Positions 24,114 through 37,600 of a stretch of 64,000 nucleotides of DNA are shown piece after piece; positions within the stretch are counted from its first letter, which is position 1; every line of letters begins with the position of its first letter. Below the pieces are notes generated by a model, which was given only the letters and a program-made list of their open reading frames with translations, did no database searches and was not told the origin of the DNA. Source of the DNA: Spirodela intermedia (lineage: Eukaryota > Streptophyta > Magnoliopsida > Alismatales > Araceae). The stretch is taken from NCBI GenBank assembly GCA_902729315.2, contig LR746281.1:687001-751000 (forward strand), written 5' to 3'. Made by a program: the position numbers and the translations under genes.

Positions 24114-24832
24114 GTGTATTCTCAAAAGAATTGGTGAATGAAGAAGCCTCTGAAACCGAGGTTATGCAACATCCATGTCAAATTCCAGGTTTAAAGCTCA
24201 TAGAATCATAATACAATACCTATAATTTTAATCTTTAATGGTATATTACACAAATTTAATGATATTTCTCACAATTATTACTTTTTTTGTGTTATAGTGG
24301 ACTATTTATTTAAGATGAAGGCTGAAAATTTTTAGAAAGTGCTATGATCGAAGAGACATTGAAGTATCAGAAAAAAATCCATTTTCAGGTGGACTTGTCC
24401 TGTTGCTTTCCTGATCTTTAATTGCAACGCAGAACGATAGCATCACAAAAATCTCTTATAGTGCAAGTGACAGAACCCTTATCAAGCTAGAGGCTGCATT
24501 ATTGCGTATGGGCTTTCTCATTCCTTTTCTTTCTTTCTTACCAAGGTACATCTTCTATATATGTTTGACTATATGTACTACGGACATTACACACAATAGT
24601 GTCAAGATATGTTTGGCTTTAGAAGAATGTATTGTTGTCAAGATCATCTTTGTCACTGCCGTCAGACTACTCTTTTCTATTTTATACGACTGGAACACCC
24701 TGTGGAAATCCACATGTATACTATACAGCATGCATGCTTATTTTCTGATGTTATTTCATTGTAGGTTGTGTGAAAGTAAACAAGAATTTTTAAAATTTAT
24801 TGCAGAGAAGTTTTGTATTTATATCCTTGGAT

Positions 24833-27800
24833 ATGGAGGTTATTGATATCAGTTCCTCAGATACCGAAGATTACATATGGGAGAATAATGCAGAATATCC
24901 TCTTGGTGGCTCTGAGCTTCATCTTCAGGATACTGGGAATGCTATTGGAGAGGACGATGTAACACCTTCAACAGAATCTACAGATACACCTTCACCTTCA
25001 CCTTTAAAAGAATCTGATCCAACACAGCTAGGTCCAACCTCAACAGAAGAAGTTTATAACAATGATGCCACATCTTTTGAGCAACTTGTGTACCCTGGTG
25101 GTCGTTTTGAAAAAATAATTGAGGATGCTGGAAAAGACAGGGTAAACAGTGCTCTGGAACCTTTGACAGAAAAAAATGGCAAGAGAGATGATCTACCTTT
25201 TGAGCAAATTGTGCGCCCTGACAATGGTTCTATGAAAAATGATGGTGATACCACAAATAATGTGTCGAGGAGTGACACGAAGACATTGAAAGAACACATA
25301 TTCACAAGGATTTTTCCTCCAATTCTGCCGATGGTGCACCCTAAAGATGCCTTTCATCTGAAAGCTAACGAGAGCAGTAGTAATACATGGCAGGGTGAGG
25401 GAGGAACTTCGAAAAATTATGCTGCCATAGATGCTCAACATACCTTGTCTGTTCACTCTGACTCACAATATGGTAATGGTGTCTCTGGCACTTGGGAGAG
25501 CAAGGCAAAACCTTTCATGGCTAACATGCAAAAGAAAATTCTTCCTCCTCTTCGGCCAACCGTCTATAAAAATGTTCTCAATTCATCTTTATTGAATGAT
25601 GAGGATATCCAAATTCTGGATTCTCATGGGAAATTGGATAGCTTCGCTGGAGTGGATGTCAATATTCCTCAGTATAATATTAAAGATAATATGGATGCGA
25701 ATAATAATGGATTTTACAAAAGTGCAGAACATCGAAGGCATCTGCCCCCATGGATGAGTGTAGGGTCGGCTGCTGGACAACTGGCTGTTAGTTCTTCTCA
25801 CAGTTCTTTGTCAACTTATCCAAAAAGTTCTGGAAATCATTTAGGTATGGGAGAGAAGACAATAGACGAAGATGAAAGATTGATTTTTCAAGCAGCACTG
25901 CAGGTACACAAAGAAGGTGCATCTTCGTTTTTTTCTTTTCCGTGATATACACATTAGCATAAATTGAAACATATGTGAGATTTTGCCATTTCTATGACAT
26001 GTATACTAAGAAACATTTTTTCAAATTTTTCTCCAGGATCTTAATCAGCCGAAATATGAAGGGGATTTACCTGCTGATCTATTGTCTATTTCTCTCATGA
26101 GGCACCAGGTATGGTTTTCACTTGGCTTGTAACTTTAATGGGTATATTTGTTTCTGCATAGAACAACCTTGCATGAATTTTATCACGTCCTTCAGAGAAT
26201 AGCCTTGGCATGGATGCTGAAGAAGGAGAAGAGTTTGTATTGTTCGGGTGGAATTCTTGCGGATGATCAGGTCTTCTGTTTCTTCAGTGGTCTTTTTGAA
26301 CTTACATCTCTGTGTGCTGTTCTGAAGTCATCCCAACTGTCGTTTTCTAAATCATGCTGTTTTTCGCAGGGCCTTGGTAAAACCATATCAATCATTGCTC
26401 TTATCCAAATGGAGAGACCACACCAAGTTGAGTTTTCGTCTGGTGTTTCTGGTTACATTAAATCTGATGCTCTGAACCTAGATGAGGCTGATAATGCGCT
26501 TCCTGAAGATAAAAAACCAAAGTGCTCTGAAGAATATTTGAGAGGAGGACCGCAAAAGTCTACACTTTCGTCTGATCATTCTTGTGGTCCCACATCTAAG
26601 CTTCAGGATTTCGTGGAAATTGATGATGAAAATCGTGAATTGGTTACGGATTTCGAAGAACATTCAAAAACACAAGGTATTAAATATGAAATTTCATGTT
26701 CAGTGAAGCCTGATCCTTCTTTCCCTGAAATTAAAAAGGCTGATGATTCTGGCGAATGTAATTCATCAAATAAGGATAGCGCTAAGTGTACAATGTATAA
26801 GGGAAGGCCAGCAGGTGGCACGCTGGTTGTCTGTCCAGCGAGTATTCTTCGACAATGGGCTCATGAGATTGAGGAGAAAGTTCCAGAGAGTAAGAAACTA
26901 TCTGTTTTGATCTACCATGGAAGTACAAGGTCAAAAGATCCGAGTTATCTTGCAAAATATGATGTGGTTCTGACGACATATTCTATTGTTTCCAATGAAG
27001 TACCAAAACAGCGTGTTGATGATGATGGGGAACAGAGGACTACGGAAAACTATGCATTATCCTCGGAATTTTCCCTTAAGAAGAAGAAGAAAAGAACCTC
27101 AGATGAAGAAAGAGGAGGAAAGGGTAAAAGGAAGAGGGCTTGTGATTCTGGCTTTGATCATGATAGCGGTCCACTTGCGAGGGTGCGTTGGTTTAGGGTA
27201 GTGTTAGATGAGGCTCAAACTATAAAAAATTTTAGAACTCAAGTTTCTAAAGCCTGTTGTGGACTTCGGGCCAAAAGAAGATGGTGCTTATCAGGAACAC
27301 CTTTACAGAATTCACTGGATGACTTGTATAGTTACTTTAGATTTCTGAAGTACGATCCTTACGCGGTTTATAGTTCTTTCTGCTCCTCGATAAAGAACCC
27401 CATTGCTACTAATCCGACCGCAGGGTATAAGAAACTCCAAGCAATCCTGCGGACTATAATGCTTCGTCGTACGAAAGGTCAGTTGCCCTATTGATAGTTA
27501 TCTGTTCTTATTGTTTGCCGCATACTGATGAATGCTAAATGTCGTGTTATTCTCTTTGGCATCGTGATACTTTTGCCCTGGGTGCTTCGTATAGGAATCA
27601 ACTGTTTCGTCTTTCGCCTCTCATCAACGATGACAGATGTGGTAGTATTGATATTTAGGCTATTATCAATCATTACTATGTTGATATCATCTATGCGAAG
27701 CTTGGCTGTTTCCTTGGCTGGAAACTTTTTGACTGTAATATCACTCGACCCTACCATCCATAGAACATATAAATTCGAAACTTAATGCACACTCCATACG

Positions 27801-30800
27801 TATGGGGTACAAGCATGAATTTGTCAGGCCATTAGTTCAGACCAGGATTGAGACTTGTTAGAGAGTTTCGAAGAAATTTTAAAGTGGGTTTGAGAAGATT
27901 TTGGAATCATCAAACTTAAATTGATTCACGCTAAAAAATTGTAATGTTTCTGTGCTGTTGACATACTGTCACCCCTTCACATCTGCCTGTATTACCCAGG
28001 GCATGCGCCATTGCTTAGCTGCCTTCCGTATGCGGATGCCATGCATCCTCAGACTCACGCTGCAGCCTGAAAGATCGTATCTGTAAGAATCCCTTGAAAC
28101 ATCTCGGCTCCTCTGATGTCCTGCCAGGTCACCAATCCCGTCTGGCTTGTGTGCCTATTAACTGTTGAGCTTCTGGGCCACTTCGCAATTGATAGGATCC
28201 TGCTAATTAGGCAGATGTTGAAGGGCACAGTGTCCGTGTCAATGGTTTTTTGGTTCTGTTGTTAGGGATCAATTATTCTGAGTGTACAATTGTAAATCTA
28301 TTGTCCAGATTATGATTGGTTATTCAATAACATCAATTTCTTCATTCATAGCCTTCATCAAATCTCCATCCGTTGCTGCCTTTTCTAATGTTTGAGGCTC
28401 TACATGTGCAAAACTACGTACTTTGTAAATTTCATTCAGGCATGTTCTCTTACTTGGTAAAATACTAGATAATGTTATCCTCGAACTTGAGGGAGAGGTT
28501 GAGTGGTGTGTCTATATGCGACTGGATTATGACTTGGTTCGCCAAGTTGGCTGAGTCTTCTTAAATCCTGTTCTACCTGTCATTTGGGCCAGATGGACTG
28601 CCTTGTGCCATCCAATTCTATGATGAGTCGGACTCTAAATTAGCTAACTCTAACCTGATTTTTAGTATTGGGAAGTGATTTCAGTTATGTGACTTGGAAG
28701 TAGTATATTTTAGATCATCAACATTCCCATCATCAAGTCTATACTATTATTTTTTATTCTTTTGTCTCGTCTTCGAGTTATTACTTTAGCGCCACTTCAA
28801 CATTATTGTAATGGACTCAGGCAAAGATGAGAATGGGTACTTCCATACAAAGGATATGTGCCGTTATCATCATGTACTCCTGGATTTGTGATGCGCACTA
28901 TAGGAAATTCTTGAAGGTTATTCTATAGCCAAAAACTGTCATTTGGTAGTTTTAGTATTTTGGAATAAAATGCATTGAGAAGATTATTCCTTCTAATTAA
29001 TTTTTCGGAGGTCTTTTAATCAGCAGCTGAGTAAAATTATATTTTATAGGTTCTTATGGAGCTTTTTCCTCTCGTTGATTATTAAAAGCATCGGTTATAG
29101 TTTAACTTTTCTGGCCTATTGTACTTTTATTTGGTTAGGAACATTGATTGATGGAGAGGCTATCATTAAATTGCCTCCTAAACTGATAAATTTGAAGAAG
29201 ATATACTTCTCTCCAGAAGAACGAGAATTTTATTCTAGCCTAGAAGCTGACTCACGGCAAAAATTCAAGGTAATGCTCATAATTCTTGAAATTATTTTTC
29301 AGTCATTAAAAAGGTGTTTATCTTGAGATTTGGCTACTAGTTCATTAATGAATGTTATCTATCCCTTGTGGTTGATCTTCACTTCCATTATTAGAAGTGT
29401 TATCAGCTTACTTCAATGCCAAATTGTTGACAATTCTACTTATGAGTTCTGAGGGCATTTTTTTAGTATGAAATATTATATCATTGCCATCAATAAAATC
29501 TTCAGGTGATGGAACTATTTATAACTTCAATTTATGTTAATTTTTCATCAAGTAAATTTTATTAAAACCGAAGATAAATTGCAGTTATCTTGCTGGTGGA
29601 GAAGACTTCTGGGAGACTACAAATTTCTTATCTTTTTTCAGTTACATCGCTAAATAGAGTGGTAGAAACACAATTGAAGTAGTATCTTAGTGGAATCTTA
29701 TGCCTGGGTCATAGGTGTAAGTATTTACTATCAGTTTGCGAATTTGTGGCACCATAGTAGAATCGTCACTAATAGCTCAATGTACACTTCTACACCTATG
29801 TGCGGAAAGACTATGCAAGATTTTGTAACCTAAATGTTAAATCAACAACATTTTAAAGTGTCACCACTTCCCGTCAGACATACGTCTGTCTTTGGGACAT
29901 TGTAGTCTCCGGTTTTCTCTTCTCCGTGAGTGAAAGATTTGTCCCCGGTTTTATGTTAAAAGCTTCTATCACATTTACTCATTTGAGTCAGTTATAGGCT
30001 TATATATATAAAACTAGCATTGGGAGAAAAAAAGTTGCAAGATTATCATTTATATGCAAAAAACTGTAACGGGGAAATTTAAAGAAAAATTTTCGGGTGT
30101 AATAGATATGTCGATAATTGTCGATCCAAATAGTGTGTTAGTGTCAATGATGGTGATCATAATGGGCAGATGGAGTCGGATAAAGGATTTCAATTCGTAT
30201 GATGGGTATAGGTGTTGTGGGAGGTGGAGTGGAGGAAATACAATCCTCTGCAGTCGACATCTTCCAGGGCTGTCAAAAACACAGAGAAGTTTGTGGATGC
30301 ATTCAGACACCCAGATGAAAAGATAACCTGGAATAATCCTCCTTTGCCTTGCATGAGAAGAAAGAGCATGAGATGCCTGGATGAAGTTTCTGAATGATGA
30401 GCAAGACTCGATCATCTCCTAGTGGAGCTTTCATTATGTGGGGGGGTCTTAATGCTGAACCGACTGATGGTGGAAATGAGGCAGATGAGCACCGCGAGAG
30501 TGGTAGAGAGTTTTGAGGGTGGCGTGAAGAATTTCCCATGGAGGGGTTCAAGACTTATCTTCTACATGAATATGATATCGCAAGGAGTCTTTTTTTCAAT
30601 TGTGATGATGGATGTGTTGTGGTAAAGACTGCTAGACCAAGTCTTAAACGAGATATATCTTGGACACGGATCGCTTATTGGTTGCGAGATTGTCTGGGGG
30701 ATGGGTAGATGCGATCCTTCTTTTTGAAATCATGTAGAGCAAATTCTACCAGATGCGCATGGAGAGTCCACGAAGATGAGGTATGCTTTTGGTTACTCAA

Positions 30801-33800
30801 ATGCCTACCATCATATGAGTTCAAACTTAGATAGTTCCACGTCTCCTCTGTTTGACAACGAAATGCGAGCATCTATCGTCCATATAAATGCACGACGTCT
30901 TCTGAGATGGTTTTATCTGTTGGCAGATGTTCACATAAGCAAGTATTTACACGTCGCATCACAGTGAGGCTTCATGTTTCAGGCCTTCGCTGCTGCTGGC
31001 ACCGTGAATCAAAACTATGCAAGCATACTGTTATTACTTTTGCGTCTCCGCCAAGCATGTGATCATCCTCTTCTTGTGAAAGAGCATCATTCATGCCCTG
31101 CTGCAAAATCATCTTCGAAGATGGCACAACGGCTTCCTAGAGAGGTGCTGATCTATCTACTGAATCGTTTGGAAGCTTCGCTGGCAATTTGTGGTGTCTG
31201 CAGCGTATGTTCTCTCTTTCTCTGGCTTGTTCTTGTTTTTTGTGAGGCACGGCATCCCTCGGTGCATTGATTTGTATCATATCAGCGTCTTAACATGTAC
31301 GGATCATGTTTTTGTCAATTCAGTTAGTATCAAGGGCATCAATATGAAAGAGTGATGACAGGAAAATCCATACAGTAAAGGGAGATAATTTTCAACAATT
31401 CATTTCACATGTGGTCTTCTGGCTCTTCTCCTTTCATCCATCTAATCCTTCTTCTATTTCATCCCATCCCACCCCATCCCATCCCATCCCATCCCATCCC
31501 ATCTTCTGTCACACTGTTTTATGTGTGGTTGATTCATCTTGGATAGAACAAATCCTCACTCGCCACATGGTTAGTGGAGGAATTAAATATACTAACAGAA
31601 CATTCGTGAGATCCAGAACGCCTGAAATCCTTGTTCATGCTTCGGTCCTGACAATGGGCAGACGCTAACCATTGCCTCTGAGATCAACACTTCACTCAGG
31701 AAATGAAACGACATTGCACAATCTTGGATTCGTTGCTTGTCTACATTCCCTGTTAACCGTTCAAGCAGACATCTTTAACCTTCAAAACCCACACGATTTT
31801 ATTGTTTTGCATTTTAAAGAAATCTTACCGTGTGGTTTTTGTTGCTCAAGTATCCAAAATAATGCTGTTAAGACAAATTTATTCACTGGGAACGGCCCCT
31901 GTTTCAGGATCCACCAGAGGAGGCTGTGGTCACCATGTGTGGCCATGTGTTCTGCTATCAATGCATATCCGGTTATCTAACTGGGGACGTCAGTTCATGC
32001 CCTGCAGCTGGCTGCAAAGACATCATTGGTGCCGATTCTGTATTTTCTGGATCGACCTTGAGAAACTGCTTGTCTGGTGAATCGGTGGAAGGTTCCTCTG
32101 GAGTTGCCGACCGCCCAGAGGGAACTTTCCACAGTTCATGTAAAATCGACGCAGCAATGGATATCCTGAGGTCAATATGTAAGATTCAATGCCCGGAGCC
32201 CGCTGGAGAGCAGCATTATGAAAGCGTCCCTCCACGTGAAGACCACACTAAGGCCTCTGAATCTGAACCTCCAGTGAAGGCCATAGTTTTCTCCCAGTGG
32301 ACAGGCATGCTGGACTTTCTAGAGGTTTCTTTGAATCATTCCCTTCTTCAGTACAGAAGGTTGGATGGAAGCATGTCTCTGGCATCAAGAGAAAGAGCTG
32401 TGAAAGATTTTAACACGGACCCTGAGGTTTGACTATATCCTCGAAGATTACTGCTTTCATTTTTGTCTAACGTCCAATCTACTCTGCCTCCCCCTCAAAA
32501 TGGGGTCTGGCCCTCCCCTCCCTTTCTGTAAGCTCTTAATCCTAGAGAGAGAGAGTGAAAGGGGAGGGTGGAGTAGTTTGTGGGGCAACCATATGTCGAG
32601 AAAAATGGGCTCGGGCCTTCTCGATCAGACCCTATAGCAACCACTGACACTCAAGGATCCAATTCTTCTTTATTTGGTTTTTTTAATAATAATAATTATT
32701 ATTATTATTATTATTATTTTCATTTCATCAGCGAAGAGCAATTTGTGATTGAATCTTGTCTTGTTGCAGGTTTCTGTCATGATTATGTCCCTGAAAGCGG
32801 GAAACCTTGGCCTCAACATGGTCGCCGCTTGCCACGTCATTCTTCTGGATCCCTGGTGGAATCCCACCACTGAAGACCAAGCAATTGACAGGGCTCATAG
32901 GATCGGACAGGTTCGCCCTGTGACAGTTTCCCGGCTGACTGTCTGTGATACAGTGGAGGATCGCATACTGGCTCTTCAGGTAATTATCCGCCCCTCAACG
33001 TTGACTTTTCTCTGTGTTTGTCTCTATCAGTCGCATGGGTTTCCGTTATTGTCAGGAGAGGGAAATCAATATCTAACCCACTATGTCCATTTTATTCTAT
33101 ATCTAGAAGATGATATGCTCACTTCTCCATAATCCCTCTTCCCCTGTTCTTAGCGGCTGGCCTCCGCGGAAGGAAATAAAACCGATTATTTTACTCATCG
33201 TCATCGTCCATCTTTTACTCCTTTTTTGCCATGAAACCAATCTTCTTGCTGAGAATGCTCCTCATAAAGAAACCCCAAGTTTCTCCCCCACTGATTTTTT
33301 ATTTTTTTTCCTCCCATTTTTCTAAAATAAACCCACATATAAATGGTTCTATCTTGGGAAAATTTCCGCCGAAACCATGCCAAGGACGAACCATGCAGAG
33401 GATGTTCCTGTTGTGATCGCATACTTGTTTGGGATCCAACCCATGAGCCCATTTTCTGAGCTGTTGTTTGAACCATGCGATCTCTTCTCCCGCATAGATA
33501 TGTTTCATTCAAGTAAGCATATGGATTCCTGGAACTAACCCGTACCTCACAACTCAATACTTTGATACCAGCCCTAGGAGTTCTTTACTTGGGTATATAT
33601 ATAGACATAAAGTTTTTGGCCATCAGATCATCAGAGGGCAATATTCTTCAGGCAAGCATCTTTGGAATGATTTCTTCCAGGCAATATCTTAGGGGATCCT
33701 CTCGGATACCCTGTTTAACCCATGCAACGCCGCCATCCTCATCTGCAGGAGAAGAAGAGGGAGATGGTCTCTTCGGCCTTTGGAGAAGACCAGACCGTCG

Positions 33801-33853
33801 GTCGCTCGACTCGCCTCACCGTCGAAGACCTACAATACCTCTTCAGGGTTTAG
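24833..33853 (+). CDS. SNF2-family ATPase with embedded RING finger, Rad5/16 type (CHR27/CHR28-like)
   Basis: Nuclear chromatin-remodelling ATPase; Arabidopsis homologues (FRG1/FRG2) act in RNA-directed DNA methylation. Coding exons: 24833-25903, 26037-26108, 26196-26270, 26370-27477, 29139-29269, 30983-31204, 31908-32426, 32770-32979 and 33749-33853, joining in frame to 1170 residues. A long acidic/Ser-rich N-terminus (to about 340) precedes DDQGLGKT (Walker A, about 404-411), [22 protein letters not shown] (motif II), LSGTPLQN (III), [11 protein letters not shown], a C3HC4 RING (CGVC at about 889-892 to CPAAGC), [14 protein letters not shown] (IV), [10 protein letters not shown] (V) and IDRAHRIGQ (VI). 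It ends [12 protein letters not shown], the usual CHR28 tail. An intron falls between DDQ and GLGKT inside the Walker A region. The 1.66-kb and 1.71-kb introns hold no recognisable gene. Confidence 0.95.
31461..31502. repeat. (ATCCC)n microsatellite in an SNF2 intron
   Basis: About eight pentamer units with one variant, in the intron before the RING-helicase exon. Confidence 0.9.
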
Positions 33854-34611
33854 GCTTCGCCAGACTGTACATAATTCGGTCCCCCCCCCTTTCTTCCCTT
33901 TTTGTGGAGGGAGGTCAACGGCACCCCCATTTTACTGTATTTAATTTATTAAAAAAGCCTCTGTAAATGTTGGGGGGGGGGGGGGGAGGGGATTGTTATT
34001 ATTTTTGGGTGAGGATGAGTGGAGTGGGGGAGAATTCTGGCCCCACTCCCCTTCCTCCCTGTGAAGCCTCTGATGAACACACTTTCTAGGGTTTTGCAAA
34101 GATGCAGGAGGCCCGGTTGTGCTCAGTTTTCAGTGAGACGAATGGATGGGGATACCACAACAACGAAGAAAGAATCAGATCCAGCATCTCGAGTTTCCCC
34201 GTCAAGAAGACTCGCCCAACACCCGCCTTGGGGGGCGCGCAGTTCTTCCCATGGCGGCAGGGATCGTAGCAGCAGGTCCCCGAATCTCACCCATGGTTAG
34301 CAGCAGCAGGAAAGATATAAAGCATCAGTGGGGAGGGGCCTGTGACTGCCTTGCTGCTCAGAAGGAGCCTACCTACTTTATATCTCACCAGCCCAGAAGG
34401 TAAGATCATCGGCCAGCCATGAATGGAAAAATCACAGGTGGGCCTCAGAATCATCAAGGTATCAACGCCCTCCTGGGTAAGGCTGTTGGTTCTACAGATT
34501 AATTAACCAGAGTTATTGAGGCATTGACCGGAGCCTGCGAGCCTGCCATCTCTGCAATCCGCCGCCTGTAAGCTTCTCGTTTGAATTCCGCCGGCGGGGG
34601 CAAGCCAGGAA
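33854..34611. other. Spacer between convergent SNF2 and PRMT6 genes
   Basis: Contains both 3' UTRs and a run of 15 G at 33972-33986. Short ORFs at 34019-34400 have no recognisable similarity. Confidence 0.5.
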
Positions 34612-37600
34612 TCACCTCATGACGGACTCCTTCACGTAGGATCGCCCGCCAGATCTGCGACAGCAAGTCATAGAAGAAACCCAGCACACCACGGGGATCC
34701 CCCATCACTTCTCAGACAGAAAACAGGAAAGAAGACTGGAATGGTGCTTGGGGATAATCGAATACTCACGCGTACTCGAGGTGAATGTTCAAGAACCTCG
34801 AGTTCTCTTTGCTCTGGGAGATGGTTATGGAGCCTTCTATGATCTGATCTTGCTGGACCTCAATCGGGTCGTAGAAATAGATCAAGGTCTGGAGCAATGC
34901 GGGGAGCGGGGGCCGCCGTGATTAGAGAGCAATAGAGAATCGGTAGGAGGAGAAACGGAGGGGGCGTACCTGTTGCCAGTGTGTGGGGGCATCCTCGGGA
35001 GCCGTGGACAGGATCAACGCCTCGTCGGACTTCGCTCTCTTCTTCCTCTGATCCGAGCCGTTGAGGTTGGGGTCGGCGGAGGAGCTTTGAGAGGGGTATG
35101 GCAAGTGGTTGCTCGCGAAAATGGCCGGGCCATTGAATTCCACGTCGAACCAGAAAGCAAACCCGTGAAGAGGAGCTGGGAGAAGAAACACAAGAGCATG
35201 GAAACCGATGATGCTTCCTCAGTCACCGGTGGCATCACAAAAAAACTAGAAGCTCTAAAGAGCCAAGTCCAGCCAAGGCTGACCGCATGAACATAAACCA
35301 TAATATAGTTTATACTCAGGAAGATTTCATGATGAGAGAGAGCGAGAGAGCGCATATGGGTAACATTGGGCTTTCAATTTTACCATATGGGTTTTGAAAC
35401 AATCTCACCCTATGTGGTTTTGCAATGGGCATCACAAGGTATGGTTTACAAAGAAAGTCACCTCGGAGAGGGAAAATCGGCCAGAAGTAATGAAGAACCT
35501 TTGTAAAAAGGGAGCTATCGTCAAGTTCCTAATTAGGACTAAATGACAGGTGATAATAAGCCCCGGTCATCCTCGAGATTCCGAAAAAACTAGAGCTACC
35601 CTTTATCAGTTCTAACATGCACATTAAGCAATATAGCTCCCATTGCAGCAAAGGTCAAACATCAAGCTTTAACACAAGGGTGCGGGTACATAAACTATAA
35701 GACGATGAACAGGCCCATACCTCGCATCATGGACTCAAATCTGTACTTGGATGTAACAGACTCCAACTCTTTTATTGTGACAGTGTAGCAATCCACGTAC
35801 TTCACCTGCTCATGAATCGAAATTATAACTTTCACTTTAGAAAGCATAGTGAAAAATTGTGGAAGACATTAGGCAGATAGAAGAACATGTAAATCTGCTA
35901 AGGATGATTTTTTTCGAATGAGATTCAAACAATTTCACTATTTTTCTGTCTATGTTATTATCCGCAATAATTCCTCCCTTCATCTTCTACATTTGGTTCT
36001 ATATTTGCTTCTCTTCGTTTCAGTAATTTAAAAGTCAACAACTGTTAGGGTTCCTTTCAAAGAAGAGATCATCTATTTCTGTAATCCACTGGGCATGCAA
36101 TGGCCAGATGATGCCAGAAAAAGTCTTGCATTCTGCTCAGTACTCATTTCATAACATATGAGAGTAAATTAATAATAATAATTATAATATGACATTTAAA
36201 TTGAGAGTCTCATGTTGGAAGCATCATGCAAAGAATCAAGGGACTCACCACAAAAGGCCAAGTGAGAACATTCTCGCCCGTTATTGTCTCAACGCACGGC
36301 TCTTCGAATGCGCACTGTTTTGCGAGTGGTAACATAGCAGACACTGAAACCAACCAAGGACGATCACCAATTCAAGTCAACTCAGTATTTGGAAAACACG
36401 TGTCAATTCAGGGAAATATAACCAAGGAAATATATATCAGAAAGGTCTCTCGCAGTTTTCCCCAAACATACAAGAATATCGCTTTTTTTCCTATCTTTTT
36501 TTTTTTTTTTTAAAAGTTCACTTGTCAATTAGTAGGAAGTAGTGTTCTCTGCCCGAAAAAAGAATCAGGTGATTCCAGGCTAACTCTGACATCTTAATTC
36601 TGGGCAGGCTAACACTGCCCCCCTGACCACAACATCACCATCTGGCAAAGGAAGAAACAAAAAGACTGGGTACTGCTGATCCTCAATACTCTGTTTTCTG
36701 CAGCCTTCAGTTCAGAACTTGCCATGAGATAGCACGTATTTTGTTAGCAGCTTACTGGTTATGAATCTCTTTTACAAGGAGACAGTAATTTGTGATCAAT
36801 GGGCCTCTTTCCTTCGCAACGCTGACTCATTCATGTCAGAATTCATGTCATGGCGATAATGTAGCATATGCTCACTCATTCACAGTTAAAGCGTCAAAAT
36901 ATTGGTTGATTACTTACTATCAATGCCATAAACGTTGCGCCAGAAGTCAATGCTTTCACGGTATCTGTCTGGATGGGTAACTGGTGCCATGTACAACTGC
37001 AACAGCAGAGCGGTCATTAACCACTACTTAAGATTTGAATATGAAGTATGAACGTAGAAAGCTCACCAGTCATCAACATTTCAAATGAGTGAACTACAAA
37101 GAGAATCATGACATGATTCCTTGGAAGATTGGCACAAGACTTCATTGGCCATATTAAAGAAGCATATTGTTGTGAAAGATTCAGAATCGCAGTTCAACTC
37201 TCAAATCCAAATCCTCCTTATAAGTCATGGGATAAACATTTATAACAGTTGAGACAATAAAAACCTTTCCATGAAGAAACTCTTACCAATTGGTGGTTGC
37301 AGAAGTATAAAAATATTATCAGTAATTTGTTAATCGTGACGCTCAGATGTAAAAACAACAACATCATACGTTAGGGAATCCTTTATGGAAGCATTAGGTT
37401 AACCAACATCAGAATGCAGAACATATTCTGCCCACCAAGCTCAATTAATGACCAAAAACCTGCTTAAGCAGTTCGTGAATAAAACTTAACAGGGATTCCA
37501 AAGTGAAATGAAGCACTTATCTAATTGTGTCTGTTTAGGAATTCCACAGTGAAATTTCCACCGCATACCATAATCATGCATGCGTAGAGGGTTGGATCCT

